DNA of 64,000 nucleotides from Gymnothorax reevesii (Eukaryota; Chordata; Actinopteri; Anguilliformes; Muraenidae), in the NCBI GenBank assembly GCA_029721435.1, contig CM056576.1:70635876-70699875 (forward strand), given 5' to 3'. Below the pieces are notes generated by a model. That model worked only from the letters and a program-made list of their open reading frames with translations. It ran no database searches and was not told the origin of the DNA. Position numbers and translations under genes: made by a program. This document shows positions 1-11,900 of the stretch, one piece after another (position 1 is the stretch's first letter; each line of letters begins with the position of its first letter).

Positions 1-9
1 CTGTAAATT

Positions 10-400
10 TATTAGACAAGCGAGAGAGAGAATTACCAATAATAGATAAGGATAACATATTAATTGTCAACATAATAAAGACATGGAGTAGTCTTAGGAA
101 AATCTTTAAGAAAACTTTGGTAGATAACCCAGACTTGACAACAGAGGGCGCTAGATCCAATTTTAAGACATTGCAAGAAACATGCATTAAACGAGTCCGT
201 GATCTGTGGGATAATGGGAATTTTAAAACATTTGAATCCTGAAGAACTCAATACAAAATACCATCCAAAGACTTAAGTACTTGCAAGTCAGGAATTATGT
301 GCAAATGAAAATAGGTACTCTCAGTCCCTCGGGCAACTTTCAGTTGTTGGAGAGAATTATTTTGGATAGTCGAAAGTTTGAATCAAAATTTTATTTGTAG
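10..400 (+). pseudogene. L1-like LINE ORF2 C-terminal remnant
   Basis: Plus-strand reading gives LLDKREREL, IIKTWSSLRKIFKK, then after a frame change YLQVRNYVQMKIG and LLERIILDSRKFESKFY. The pattern 'vNTvKxW...lrK' followed later by 'YLQvR.yv' is typical of the C-terminal end of L1-type ORF2 proteins. It is frameshifted and cut at the window edge. Family assignment is tentative. Confidence 0.45.
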
Positions 401-404
401 TTAC

Positions 405-870
405 AAAGCCTCCTTATCCAAGCCACTGTGATCTCCTGTCTAGACTACTGCAAATCCTTGCTGGCTGGGATACCATCCAGTGCCCTCAGACCCCTGCAGC
501 TCATCCAGAATGAAGCTGCTCGTCTGGTCTTCAACCTCCAAAAGTTCTCCCACGTGATTCCCCTGCTAAGATCCCTGCACTGGCTGCCAGTTGTCCTGAC
601 TCTGGCTTATGTTGCAGCAAACAAGACAGCCCTTTCCCATCTGCAAGGGATGATCATACCGTACACACCTGCCCGGCCACTTCATTCTGCAACAGCAGGA
701 CAACTTCGCCCCCAACCCTGGGTTGGAAAGCTGGTCGTTCTACCAGATCACTCAGCTTCTCCCATCTTGCTCCCCAGTAGTGGAATGATCTTCCCACCTC
801 CCTACATACTGCTCCATCCCTGCCGCTCTTCTGCCGTAACCTTAAGACTCAGTTGTTTAGACAGTTTCTG
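405..870 (+). pseudogene. L2/CR1-type LINE reverse transcriptase 3' remnant
   Basis: Encodes ISCLDYCKSLLAGIPSSALR, PLQLIQNEAARLVFNLQKFS and PLLRSLHWLPV, the C-terminal thumb-like block shared by fish L2/CR1 LINEs. Later parts (KTALSHLQGM...YTPARPLHSATAGQL) are decayed. The copy is interrupted at about 875 by a DNA transposon and resumes at 2318 with the 3' untranslated tail. Confidence 0.8.
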
Positions 871-875
871 ACCCA

Positions 876-2317
876 GGGCCTGTCTCACGAAGCTGGATTT
901 CGGCTTAGCGAGGTAAGAGCACGAAGCTGGTTCACTTCTTAGCGGGGCACGTTGCAGCGGTAACTTATCCTGAACACCTAACCTGCTCCGGAGCAGGTTA
1001 AGTACAGAATAAGATCTCAGTGGGTATATAAGACCACCTACTGGCCAGTCATTGTCTTGGAAAAATGACCTGCCCATTTCTTGAGAATCCCATTGAGGAA
1101 GCCGCACAGAGAGTGAGAGGAGCGCTGCGGAGAGAGTGCGTTACGTGACCCAAAAAAAAAAAAAAAAAAACGTGTTACTTAAGCTACTTTCACAATCAAA
1201 GGATAATTGTGTCTTAAAAGCAGCCCGGTGTTTTAACATTTGGCACGCTGAAACATTCATTTATTTTCTATACCCACTTTTTCCCCACTAGGGTCGCGGG
1301 GCGAGCTGGAGCCTATCCCAGCTGGCTACGGGCAAAGGCAGGGACCCACCCTGGACAGGTTGCCAATCCATCGCAGGGCACACAGACCAGTCACTCTGTG
1401 TGCGGAAACATACCATGTACATATGCCGTGCTTTGTGAGCTGCTACCTCCACCAAGGTCTGAGGAGACTCCCCCTGCACACCCTCTGTTATGGGGCGACC
1501 CTTGTAAGATAAGGCCAACTCCTCAGCAGGAGTATAAGGTTATGTAGGACGAACCCTCCTCCGCAGGTGTACGGTTGTGTAAAAGGACTCCCCTCCCGTC
1601 TTTTCTTGTCACGTTTTCCAGTGAGCTGCGCACAATATCAACTCAGATCCATTGTGATCATTCTACTACAAAGAGATGCATAAAAGGTAAAGCTTTGTGC
1701 CTGTTGTAGTGTAGACAATGTATGTATATTGTTCACATCATCTGTAGCCTGGAAGATATAATAAACTTACTGACCGCTTTGAACTATGTTCTTGTATTTA
1801 TTTTTTACTTGCTCCCAAGTCCTTCTGGCCCCACTGGAAGTGAAATGAGGTTAAATTGTAAAAAAGAATACAAGAGAATCGAAACTGGTACATACATTTG
1901 AGAGACACACACAGTGGTGATTTAATATTACAATCCCAGTAACTTGCGCATTGACAAAGTCTGCGATTTTTTGCCAAGATTCCTTGCTGCTTCTGACAGG
2001 TGCAGGAGTGTTTCTTTTTGCCTGAATGATGTCTTTATATTCTTCATAAATCCTTAGAATTATTGTTTGCTCCTCCGTCGAGAAATAAGTTGCTCTCTGC
2101 GGCTTCTCCATGGTGCACAATTGGTTAAATGGAGTCAACACCCCCTTCCTTTTATCTGCACGAGCACAGGTCTAGGTTGGAAACTCCTGGGTTCACTTAA
2201 CGAGTTGATAACCGGCTTCATGAGCCCGATAATCAAGACCGCGGATGTCTGGTTAAGTGCAGCTGGGTAACTGAGGGAACCCCCGGGTATTTTCATCCAG
2301 CTTCGCGAGACAGGCCC
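876..2317. mobile_element. Harbinger/ISL2EU-type DNA transposon inserted in the L2 LINE
   Basis: The ends are inverted repeats: GGGCCTGTCTCACGAAGCTG at the left, and on the other strand GGGCCTGTCTCGCGAAGCTG at the right, followed by about 4 more matching bases. Target duplications are not clear. Inside are a decayed Myb/SANT-like gene on the minus strand (2111-1851), an A-run at 1153-1170 and a common fish repeat at about 1258-1400 (the GGGTCGCGGGG...CTGGAGCC type). No DDE transposase was seen, so it is non-autonomous. Confidence 0.75.
1851..2111 (-). pseudogene. Myb/SANT-like DNA-binding protein fragment of the Harbinger element
   Basis: MEKPQRATYFSTEEQTIILR continues to YEEYKDIIQAKRNTPAP and SSKESWQKIADFVNAQ, a trihelix/Myb-SANT-like domain of the type that accompanies Harbinger transposases and NAIF1-like proteins. 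The homology stops after NAQ; the following residues are not conserved and the frame ends. The start is the Met at 2111, where the homology begins. Confidence 0.65.
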
Positions 2318-2578
2318 CTGATCGCCCCCCTCCCCTGCTTTAAAAATAAATAAATAAATAAATATTCTAATGTTTGTCTCGATTTGCCTTCTTTTTCCTC
2401 TGTGTGCGACTGCCTTCTGTGTAGTCTCTGCTCTACATTTTCATGACTTCAGGTGACTAAAGATGTGAATTGTACCTCGTCCAGTCTGTTGGGCAACAGC
2501 GTCAATGACCTTATTGTATGTACTAACTAAGTCGCTTTGGATGAAAGCATCTGCTAAATAAAAGTAATCTTTATTCTC
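2318..2578 (+). mobile_element. L2 LINE 3' untranslated tail
   Basis: Continues the LINE broken at 875. It ends with AAGTCGCTTTGGATGAAAGC and then a run matching ATCTGCTAAATAAA, the well-known stem-loop tail of fish L2 elements and the SINEs they mobilise. An (AAAT)n run lies at 2345-2364. Confidence 0.85.
2345..2364. repeat. (AAAT)n microsatellite
   Basis: Five tandem AAAT/TAAA units within the L2 3' UTR. Confidence 0.9.
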
Positions 2579-3556
2579 CCTTGCAAATTGAACTCATTTT
2601 TTCCTATTAGCCATATAAACAAGTGGCGTTCTTGTGGCCATGCTGCTACGAAGTCCCAGTCCTCCAAGTTATTGTCGCATCTTGGGAGTGGAAATGCTCT
2701 TATCTTCATACTTAAACACAGCCATGAGTTCTACACTTGACTTATTTATGAAGAGACTTCACCGAGCATTTTGGTGATCTCCGATCAGGATGTGTCATGA
2801 TTTTTCTCCAAACCTTTTCTTCAATGTAGTTGACAGTTCACCTCTATCCTTCTGTTGGAAAGTTCATGAACCAATTATGGTGATTTCAGCCATTCCATTA
2901 ACGGTTTTCTTTGCTTGATGCTGGCCACATTTGACCCTCTTGAAACACAGTGACATTTTTTCAACGACCATGCAGTAAGTCCTCCAACATATTTAAGCAA
3001 TGAGAAATTATCCACAGAATCAGAATTATCGCTAGCTGACACAATCATCAGTGCAATAATGATTGTTCATTATACAACATGAAGATCCGACCAAGCAATC
3101 TGATTGGTCAATCAGATGTTAATGTTCTCAAATGAGCATGAGAGCACGGGAAGCTGAGCTCATAATAGAAATACCTCATTGCTGAAAATATTACTCAGTT
3201 ATGGTTGTCACGGCACTTGTTTGCTTAAAAATGACTGACATTGGCAGAAGTATAACTATCAGTCCAGGAAAAAAATGATTTTTTCCAGTAGGTATTCTAG
3301 TTACATGATTGAGCAAGCAAAGCAGTTTTGTGTTGCTATGTGTGGTATTTATTCAGTTTTGGGAAATCACGATGTCGAGAAAACACAAGCCCAAGTTGGC
3401 TGGCTGACAAGGACTAGTTAATGTCAGATCTCATGCATTTCCCCTGAAACGGAGAGAATACTAGCGAAAAACTTCTCAATTTTAAAAGTGAAATGCCCAG
3501 AGTATGAATAAATTTTGATTATTCAACTATTACCAACAAAATAAAATGTATAATCA
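2579..3556. other. No gene recognised
   Basis: AT-rich sequence with no convincing reading frame, exon or terminal repeat. It probably contains decayed transposon DNA, but nothing diagnostic was seen. Confidence 0.5.
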
Positions 3557-3699
3557 CATTATTACACTCAAGGGTGTGCTTGACCGTCATTATTGTCACT
3601 TTTGTGATGCTAACAGAACTCGGAGCAAGTGCCTCGTTCCTGGCTGCATCAATGTCATGACAATAATGATGGTCAAGCACACCCTCGAGAGTAATAATG
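3557..3699. repeat. 143-bp snapback palindrome
   Basis: Two 42-base arms, beginning CATTATTACACTCAAGGGTG on the plus strand and mirrored at 3658-3699 with about three mismatches, enclose a loop of about 58 bases. No flanking target duplication is obvious. It could be a miniature inverted-repeat element. Confidence 0.85.
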
Positions 3700-5514
3700 C
3701 TAAATTCAAAAACAGCCTTTTGATTATTTCCTTATTTAAATTCAAACGGTGACTATTTTTTGGATGGACAGTAGATAACTAAATTCTCAGAAATAAATTT
3801 ACACGTGTAAATCGGCTTTTGAAAACTAATTCAGGTATTTTCAAGAGTATATTGACATATTATAAGCAAAACATTTAATTTTTGTCCACTTCATTTCTGA
3901 ATGCCCTCATGCTGTAGGTCACTACATGGAAGTCACCAGGATATTTTGCCAGACATTTTTCTCCACTGAAAAGTTCACCCAGCACAAAAAAAAAAACTGA
4001 ATAACTGAGTAGTCAATTTAGTGAGCATTTTCTATGTTCTTTAAATTCTATGGGTAAAGATATCAGTTTCAAGAGATGTTTTACTGTGGACAATACTCAT
4101 GCAAGCAATCCCATCAAAATAACCCAGAGATGCATCTGAAATAATTCCTTTAATTTCTAATTTTGTCTTCAGCTTCCCCCATCTTACAGATGTGGAGTTA
4201 TTCATGCACAGTTGTACACAGATCTGAGTGGAAGCGTGTTCCTCCATAGCGCAGCAAAGCATACAACCCGCTGAGGAAATCAAATCCCCCCTAGCAGCGG
4301 CTTATGAAAATTAATTTTACAGGTAGATTCAGATAAAATACAGACTGTATATAAATTTGTTGCATTAACAAAATAATAACCCACAATTACAGAGTAATGC
4401 ACTGTTACTGACAGAATTGCTTTGTGGGAGAGAAGTAAAGGTACTTCTCTTCAGATAGAGGGAGAAAACCTTAACCTTGGACAGGAGAACTTTTCATATT
4501 TATGTCTACAATAAGGACATAAACAGCATTCAAGTGCAATTTCAGCAAAATTAAATGTAAAAATAAAAAATACACTTTTATCTGAGTCAATTCAATTTCC
4601 TATCCGTAAATCCCCAGCAGACAATGAAAATGCCTATTCATTTATGAACCGCAATTTCAGTTCATTCCGTAAAATAACTGAGCTTAAATTGAATTGAGCC
4701 CAACTTTGATATTAAATGCATACTGAAGTGACAGCAAAATAAGAATGAAAGCAGGCCACCAGGGCCAAGCTACCCACAATGCACATTTGTCCTTGAGGAC
4801 CTCCTGGATCAAACTAGTCCTCTTTGTTTTTCTGTGTTTGTTTTGCAGACATTAATGTTTGAGTTAAGGAACCACGCCCCAGGCCTGGCCACAGTGAGGA
4901 TAAATAAAATGCTCCAGACAAGCCCGCCATTTAAACATGATGTCAAATGGTTGAATGTTATAACCCTGGGAAATGATATTTACAATTAGGAGTTCCAACT
5001 GGGTTCTTCCCATTTTGGATGCCCAAGAGTCTTTCCTAGATGCCTTGATTGCAGGGAAAGACTGATGACAGTGCCTCCATTGTGCGCATGTTCCACACTA
5101 GTCCTTTTAAAGCAGGGCTCTCAAGCGTGAAAGAGCGGAGGTAAGGTCTACTTTGACTTCTATCACCTACATTCACTTGCGCCTAGAAACAGCCTCCTCC
5201 CCTTAAGACTTTACCAACTAATTGGTTGAAATACATTGCAAAAATATACAGAAACAGAAACACAATACATCAAGTCCATAGCCATTCCCCCTAAAACAGC
5301 TGACCAAATTAAGATTCAAAAACATGGCAGTAATTGGTTGACACCTACAGTCTTGCTTTAACGTTTCCAGACCTACATCCTCTAATCCTGAGTTTGCTGC
5401 TCAGCAACAGCTGGATTCAGTTGATTGAGTTGAGTGAAATGTTGAGGATGTGAGTTGTCTGATCAGCTCTGTGTTGAAGTACAGAAAGCCATGGAGACTT
5501 GAGGGTTCAAAACT
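3700..5514. other. No gene recognised
   Basis: AT-rich flanking DNA beyond the 3' end of gpcpd1. No exon, repeat end or RNA gene could be identified. Confidence 0.5.
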
Positions 5515-5518
5515 TTAA

Positions 5519-6317
5519 CCCCTCGCGTACGGGTTTGTATTTGACTGTATGTCCAAATGACCGGCGTATATGCAATACATACCAGGCAGTCAGGCGGGAC
5601 CCGCATATGAGCGAGCAGGTGATCTGCTCCCGGGGCCATGTATTTGCGGATGGGTATGCTGGATGGTGTGTGGTGTCAATATGCGACTGCTGGGAGGCGA
5701 TTGCTGTGTATGATTTTTTTTACCAGTTTTGGGTCAGACTAATGAAATACTTGATCGCTCATTGGTTGTGTATTCTGATCTCATGATATAAATTTCAAAC
5801 GTCCGGGCACGTCAGTCAAAACATACTGCCAACTGCTTCAATTGGTATATAAGCCATCCACACGCGGCTAAGACCCAAAAACCGCAGAAACAGTGCATCG
5901 TCTGTTTCAAGGACAAAGTTTGCCGTGAGTCCCAGTTCAGATGGAACATACTTGCAAAGTTAGTTTGTGTGTCGAGCATGTAATAAACTGTACCACACTA
6001 AATGGGTGTAGTGGAATGAGACAGTGATTTTGTATATTTTTCTGTATTAATTTAAAGAGTGAAAAATGAAGCAGTATAATTCAGTTTCCATTGTCGTGTT
6101 GTGCCATCATCCAAAAATTGTGGATAAAATGCCTTTCCTGGCAATAATCAAAGGAAACAGGCGAAGAATGAAATACCCCCCAACAATCCCAGCCACGGCA
6201 GTGCGCCCGGACACTCAAATCAGGCCACGGTGGTCAGCAGAGCACTGTGCATTTGCGGTTGCCGATACGCGGGTCAGTAAGCCAGCTCACATATGTGCAT
6301 TTCCCATAGGCAAGGGG
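5519..6317. mobile_element. piggyBac-like non-autonomous element with TTAA duplication
   Basis: Bounded by TTAA at 5515-5518 and 6318-6321. The ends read CCCCTCGCGTACGGG and, on the opposite strand, CCCCTTGCCTATGGG. TTAA target sites and CCC ends are the hallmark of piggyBac elements. About 800 bp, locally GC-rich, no transposase seen. Confidence 0.75.
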
Positions 6318-6643
6318 TTAATGGTTTAATGCTCCACTGTGAAAAATCACCCAACACAGGCACAGGGCCAAAATGAGAGCAGGTTTGCACGACAGGTATA
6401 CTTCAGACTCGGGTCAAATACTTCAGCCCTAAAGATACCAGTAAAATTCAGCACCATTTGAACAGGAACCATTTTCCAACTCCAATATTTAATACACACC
6501 AAATTGTTCCTTTCCAAATTCTTATTTTGGAAGTAACCTAAATTTCTCCAAAACTTTAGAACAGCTCACTGGAGTGTTTTTTTTTTTTTTAAAATACATT
6601 TTTGCTAGTATCTATCAAGTTAAAAAGAAAACTCGCGTGCATA

Positions 6644-7251
6644 CAGTAGTGTGCCGTAATGGTTATACACCACTAATTTCATCTAAAAGTGAACCTAATA
6701 TATTTCTTCCCCATAATTTTTTTTGGTGAAAATGTATTGTACAAGTATAGTCAACAATAAAAAAACATTTCCACAAGAATACGGAGGTAAAAAGATGGGT
6801 AATAAACAAACACCGAAAACATCAGTTCTTTTATAACAACTGAAAGGTGTCAAAAATATTTTTTTGACTCTTGAAAAGCACAAATGCATGTTTGAAGACT
6901 TATTCAATGATTACTCATGGTAAAAAATTTGTTTAAACTGGTTTGAGGTAACAGTATTCCAAAAAATTACCTCTGATGACGAGTGTACAAGGTGCCATGA
7001 ACTTTGAGCAGTCACAGTGTTAAACAAGGTGGTACGACAGAAGGAGCTCACAGACTGTTAGTAGCTACATTGTGGCCTTACATGATACTGCTAGGTCACT
7101 TAGAAAAATGTCTGAAGATGTTAATATCTGTCATGGCGCTGTAAGAAACACCATCAGGCGCATAAAAGACACCAGTTCACTGGAAACTAGTTGCAAGACA
7201 GGAGCAAGAGGTGAAATGCCTCTAATGTTAGTTATCTGCATATGACCAAAA

Positions 7252-7286
<35 letters not shown>

Positions 7287-8215
7287 GGAAAAATTAAAAA
7301 AATTAAAAAATAAATCAGCAGGTGACAGCACGACAATACCGTAACGATATTAATAGCCCCAGAAAGTATATGGATTTACCATTTCCAGATGTTTGCGTGA
7401 AAACAGACTGCTGCCAAAAACCACTGATTAGAGCAGACAACATCAAAAAAAAGATTCGAGTTTGCCAAGAAATTAAAGGATTGGACACCGCCGGACTGGG
7501 AACAAGTCCTTTGGACCGAGGAATCAAAAGTAGAAATTTTATCTTCCAAACGCAGAAGAAAAATGGCTGCTAAACACCATCAGTAAAACATGGAGGTGGT
7601 AATATTATAGTTTGGGTCTCAGTCTGCTCGAAAGGGGCCGGTGATAAAATTGACGAAATCAAGGACCAAAAGCAGCATCGCTGCATCCTTGTGAGGCACA
7701 CATTGCCATCTGGAAAGAGACCGTTAGGTTGGGGATTTTTATTTACAACAAGACAGTGAGCCTAAAAAGACTCGTAAGTCATGGTAAAATTCTGTCGAGA
7801 AGAATCATCTGACGGCATAAAAATTATGACTTGACCTGCTCAAAATCCAGACCTTAAATCTGACTGAGAAAATCTGGGATTTGCTTGATACAAAGATAAA
7901 CAAATCTGCTCTAAGATCATAAGAATCTCTTTGGAATGAACATCAAACCACATGGAATGGTATAGCGAGCGTGGAAATAAAAAAATGTGTACACTATGCC
8001 TGAAAGATTCAGTGCTGTTATCAAAGCAAGGGGTGGCCACTTTTGATAATGTCTTTTTCAGAGAAAAAGTCACTATTTTTGTACTATACATTGTTTTTGG
8101 TTTACTTATATTCATCTATATGATCCAATATTTCATGATAAAAATACTTGAGTAGTACTTGGTTACTGATTTATCTTTATTTTGTTAAGTGTATATTCAT
8201 CACTGCACACTACTG
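6644..8215 (+). mobile_element. Decayed Tc1/mariner element
   Basis: Left end CAGTAGTGTGCCGTAATG after TA (6642-6643). The right end, read on the minus strand, is CAGTAGTGTGCAGTGATGAA. Plus-strand remnants of a Tc1 transposase are present: a helix-turn-helix region around 7085-7230 (AVRNTIRRIKDTSSLE) and part of the DDE core around 7490-7660 (LWTEESK, then HGGGNIIVW in another frame). Many frameshifts. A GAAA microsatellite has grown inside it. Confidence 0.75.
7251..7286. repeat. (GAAA)n microsatellite
   Basis: About nine GAAA units inside the decayed Tc1 element. Confidence 0.95.
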
Positions 8216-8753
8216 AATATCTCACTGGTGGCTGGAACCTTTGTGCATTAGGAGTGTGGGTGTATCACAGCGGGACTTCAGAGCAATGATTACAGAGCGA
8301 TCTTAGTCACAGGTGAATGCAGGTGATTATTTAAGACAGACGTACATGCACTGAAAGCAAAATGAAAATCGCAACCATGTTTACCCCCCACCAAAACCCC
8401 TGTTTAAAGGAGAGGGGCAGGGTGAGGTGAGATGAGGATTTCAAACTTGTTAAGCCAGTCATGCAAAGCTGATTTGATACTGTAGCCCACAGTTCCTCTC
8501 AGTGTGTAGAAATAGGCATTCCTCATTATGTGCCACAGCGGGACTGAGAGCGTGTGGTAGGGGAGGTAGGGGGTGGGGTGGGGGGTTGAGTTTGTTTTAC
8601 GTGGAGGTGGAAAGTCCTCGGGTTGTATAAGATCCACCTTGCGTTTCTTCTGCCCATGAAGTCAGCCATCGCCCCTGGCTGAAGGCATAGTCCTACTTCG
8701 CAAATCAAGATGAGTGGAACCGAATTCCAGGGAGGACCTTCACACCTGTGGAT
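8216..8753 (-). other. Probable start of gpcpd1 3' UTR
   Basis: Sequence directly after the GPCPD1 stop. It contains a G-rich stretch (8561-8587 on the plus strand) and no further coding signal. No AATAAA is seen on the minus strand here; the nearest is at about 8176, inside the right end of the decayed Tc1 element. The cleavage site could not be fixed. Confidence 0.4.
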
Positions 8754-8949
8754 TTAGGAGGAACTGAGTCCAGAGTCGGACTCCCCGCTGACTGCCCCAG
8801 CCCTCCCATTACAGGGTAGAGAGGAGCAGGGCACACTGTAGCTGGAGCAGGCACAGCTCTTCAGGGTCTCTTCAGGCAACATCTCTTGCAGCGAAACCAG
8901 CTCCTCCACTTTGAAGATGTTATGCTGCTCCACCGGCTCGTCACAGATG
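8754..8949 (-). CDS. gpcpd1: gpcpd1 last coding exon (C-terminal tail, stop)
   Basis: 196 bp after acceptor TTCCAG. The first base completes an AGC (Ser) codon, then [20 protein letters not shown] continues to a Ser-rich end (LSSS) and the stop codon. HNIFKVEEL corresponds to PNIFQVEQL of the mammalian protein; the last 30 residues are poorly conserved, as expected. A 17-kb intron separates it from exon 10. Confidence 0.9.
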
Positions 8950-11900
8950 CTGGAAAAGAAGGGGTCGTCGGTTACAATCCCAAAACCCATATGAGAAAAA
9001 GGAGGCTGCCACTAGTGAAGCACTACTCCAGCGTACCAGATGTAGCTGCTCAAACCCACACAGCCAGGACTCTTTAAATTAGGGACCTCAAACTCTAATC
9101 CTCAACGGCCACCCTGACAGCTGGTTTACGTGTTCCTGTACTTAGTGTTCAATCAAAGTCATTGATTGGTTTAAGAGTTAGCACATTTTTTTCATATGGC
9201 CTTGTTTGGCCGCTTGTTGATGGGAACAACAAAAATAGAGTAGAGCTTTCTGTCCTCCAGGACTGGAGTTTGAGACCTCTTACTTGTGCGATGAAGATCT
9301 CTTTGTAGCAGTAAGTCCCCATGACAATATTTAAGCCCAAACAATTTGAAGTGTCAGCACTCTGAAGTACCTACCTGAAGTATTAAAAACTACCACATGC
9401 AAACAGTTTTTTTTTTCTGTTTAACAGTAACTGAATAATCTCCATGGATGCAAATATCAAACCCACAAATTCATAGCTCAAAGTAATTTGAAATGGTCAT
9501 TATTTAGTAGTGTTGTATTTAGAACAACTAAAAAACAGAATTCAAAGATTGTTCTAGCTTAGTTTACTCAAATGCAGTCCCTTTTCACACCCACAAGGGG
9601 CAAGAAATTATTTTTTTATTTTGAGACTCAAAGGAGGAAACTGAGCAGAGTAAAGGGGGATTGGGACAGTATTTGAGAGCAGAGCACACCATTTCATGAT
9701 GCTGTCATGCATACATGTCTTTATGCTCAGTAAATCCCCAACATTCAGAAATACATAATAAGAGTCCACCTCATCAATCAAAAAAGGAAAAAAAACTGCA
9801 ACCAATCACACTGCGAGCAATAAATTGAAATTGCCGACCAAAAACCAGATAAAGTCAACAAGGTCAATTTTCAGATCGACACCAATATGTTATCAGAACA
9901 CAGAACATAAAGCAAATATACAAAAAAATTAGTGGAACAAAATACAGATTGCAAAATTTCAAAGATGGGACTAAAAATTTGAGGATCAAAACCAGAGAGA
10001 CACTGTCAATCAGTTTATCACTACACTTCCTCAACCCGCTCAAGTCTTTACTCCCTCCAGTACATTTCAGCAGAGTAGTTTAGTCCAGCCCAAATTCCAA
10101 AATAGTTGGGATGAAGTGTAAATTGTGAATAAAATCAAAATGCAATGACTTTCAAATCAAGAGCTAATGTTATTTACAGTAGAACATAGACAACATTTCA
10201 AATGTTGAAACTGAGACATTTCACATTTTTATCCACAAAATCAGCTTATTTCAAATTTTCTGGCTGCAACGGGTCTCAAAAAGTAGGGACACAGACAAAA
10301 AAGGGCTGAAAAAACGATATATATGAGAATCAGCTGAAAGAACATTTAGCTAGTAATTACGTTAACTGGCATCAGGTGTGTAACGTGATTGGCTATAAAA
10401 GGGATGTCTTAGAGAGGCTGAGTCTCACAGAAGTAAAGATGGCCAGAGGCTCTCCAACCTGTGAAGGCTCATGTAAAAAAAAAAAATTGTGGAATACTTT
10501 AAAAAACAATGTTCCTCAACATCAAATTGCAAAGGCTTTGAAGGTCTCATCATCAACAGTGCATAACATCATCAAAAGATTCAGAGAAACTGGAAAAATC
10601 TCTGTGCATAAGGGACAAGGCCGAAGACCTTTACTGGATGCCCATGATCTTCCGGCACTCAGATGCCACTGCATCATTCACCGGCATGATTCTGTCATTG
10701 ATATTACTAAATGGGCCCAGGAATACTTCCAAAAACCACTGTCTGTAAACACAGTTTGCCATGCCATCCACAGATGCCACCTAAAACTCTATCATGCAAA
10801 AAGGAATCCATTGTTGAGCATGATCCAAAGCACCACCGTGTTCTGTGGGCTAAGGCTCATTTAAAATGGACTGTAGGAAAGTGTCCTGTGGTCAGACGAG
10901 TCCAAAACTGACATTCTTGATGGAAATCACGGGCGTTGTGTCCTCCGGGCTAAAGAGGAGAAAGACCACCCCTCCTGTTATCAGCGTTCAGTTCAAAAGT
11001 CAGCATCTCTGATGGTATGGGGATGCATTAGTGCATATGGTGTGGGACACTTGCATGTTTTAAAAAGCACCATGAATGCTGAAAGGTACATAAAGGTTTT
11101 AGAGCAGCATATGTTCCCCTCCAGACGACATCTATTCCAGAGAAGGCCTTGTGCATTTCAGCAGGACAATGTAAAACCAGATACTGCAGTTATTACAGTA
11201 GCATGGCTTCGTAGTAGAAAAGTCTGCCTGCTGAACTGTGCCTGCCTGCAGTCCTGATCTTTCACCGATTGAGAACACTTGGTGCATAATTAAAAGAAAA
11301 GACCGTCAAAGGAGACCCAAGACTCTCCAGTAGCTGGAGGCCTGTATTAAACTAGAGTGGGATCAAATTCCAATGGTTAAACTCAAGAAACTTGCCTCCT
11401 CAATGCCCAGACGCCTCCACTCTGTTAAAAAGAGGAGGGGATGCTACATCATGAAATACAGGTCCCTGTCCCAACTTGTAGCAGCCATCAAATTTGAAAT
11501 GAGCTCATTTTGTGGATAAAATTGTATAATTTCTCACTTTCAACATTTGCCATGTTAAATCTGAGAACAGCACGGTGCTCCAGTAACTTCCAATGACCCT
11601 TGGCCTACATTCCAACATTTCAACTAAATGCAGATTAACTGCAAAGCCAGTTATTCTACTGGATTACATAAACAGGAAATGGAGAAAATTGTAGCAAGCG
11701 GATGAGAAGAAACAAAGACATGCCCCTGTCCCAATTTTTTTGAAACCTGCAGCAGCCATCATATTTGAAATGAGCTCATTTTGTGGATAATATTGTAAAA
11801 TTTCCCAGTTTCAACTTTTGCTATGTTATCTCTGTCCTATTGTGAATAAAATTCTGGCTGGTATGATTTGAAAGTCATTGCATTTTGATTTTATTCACAA

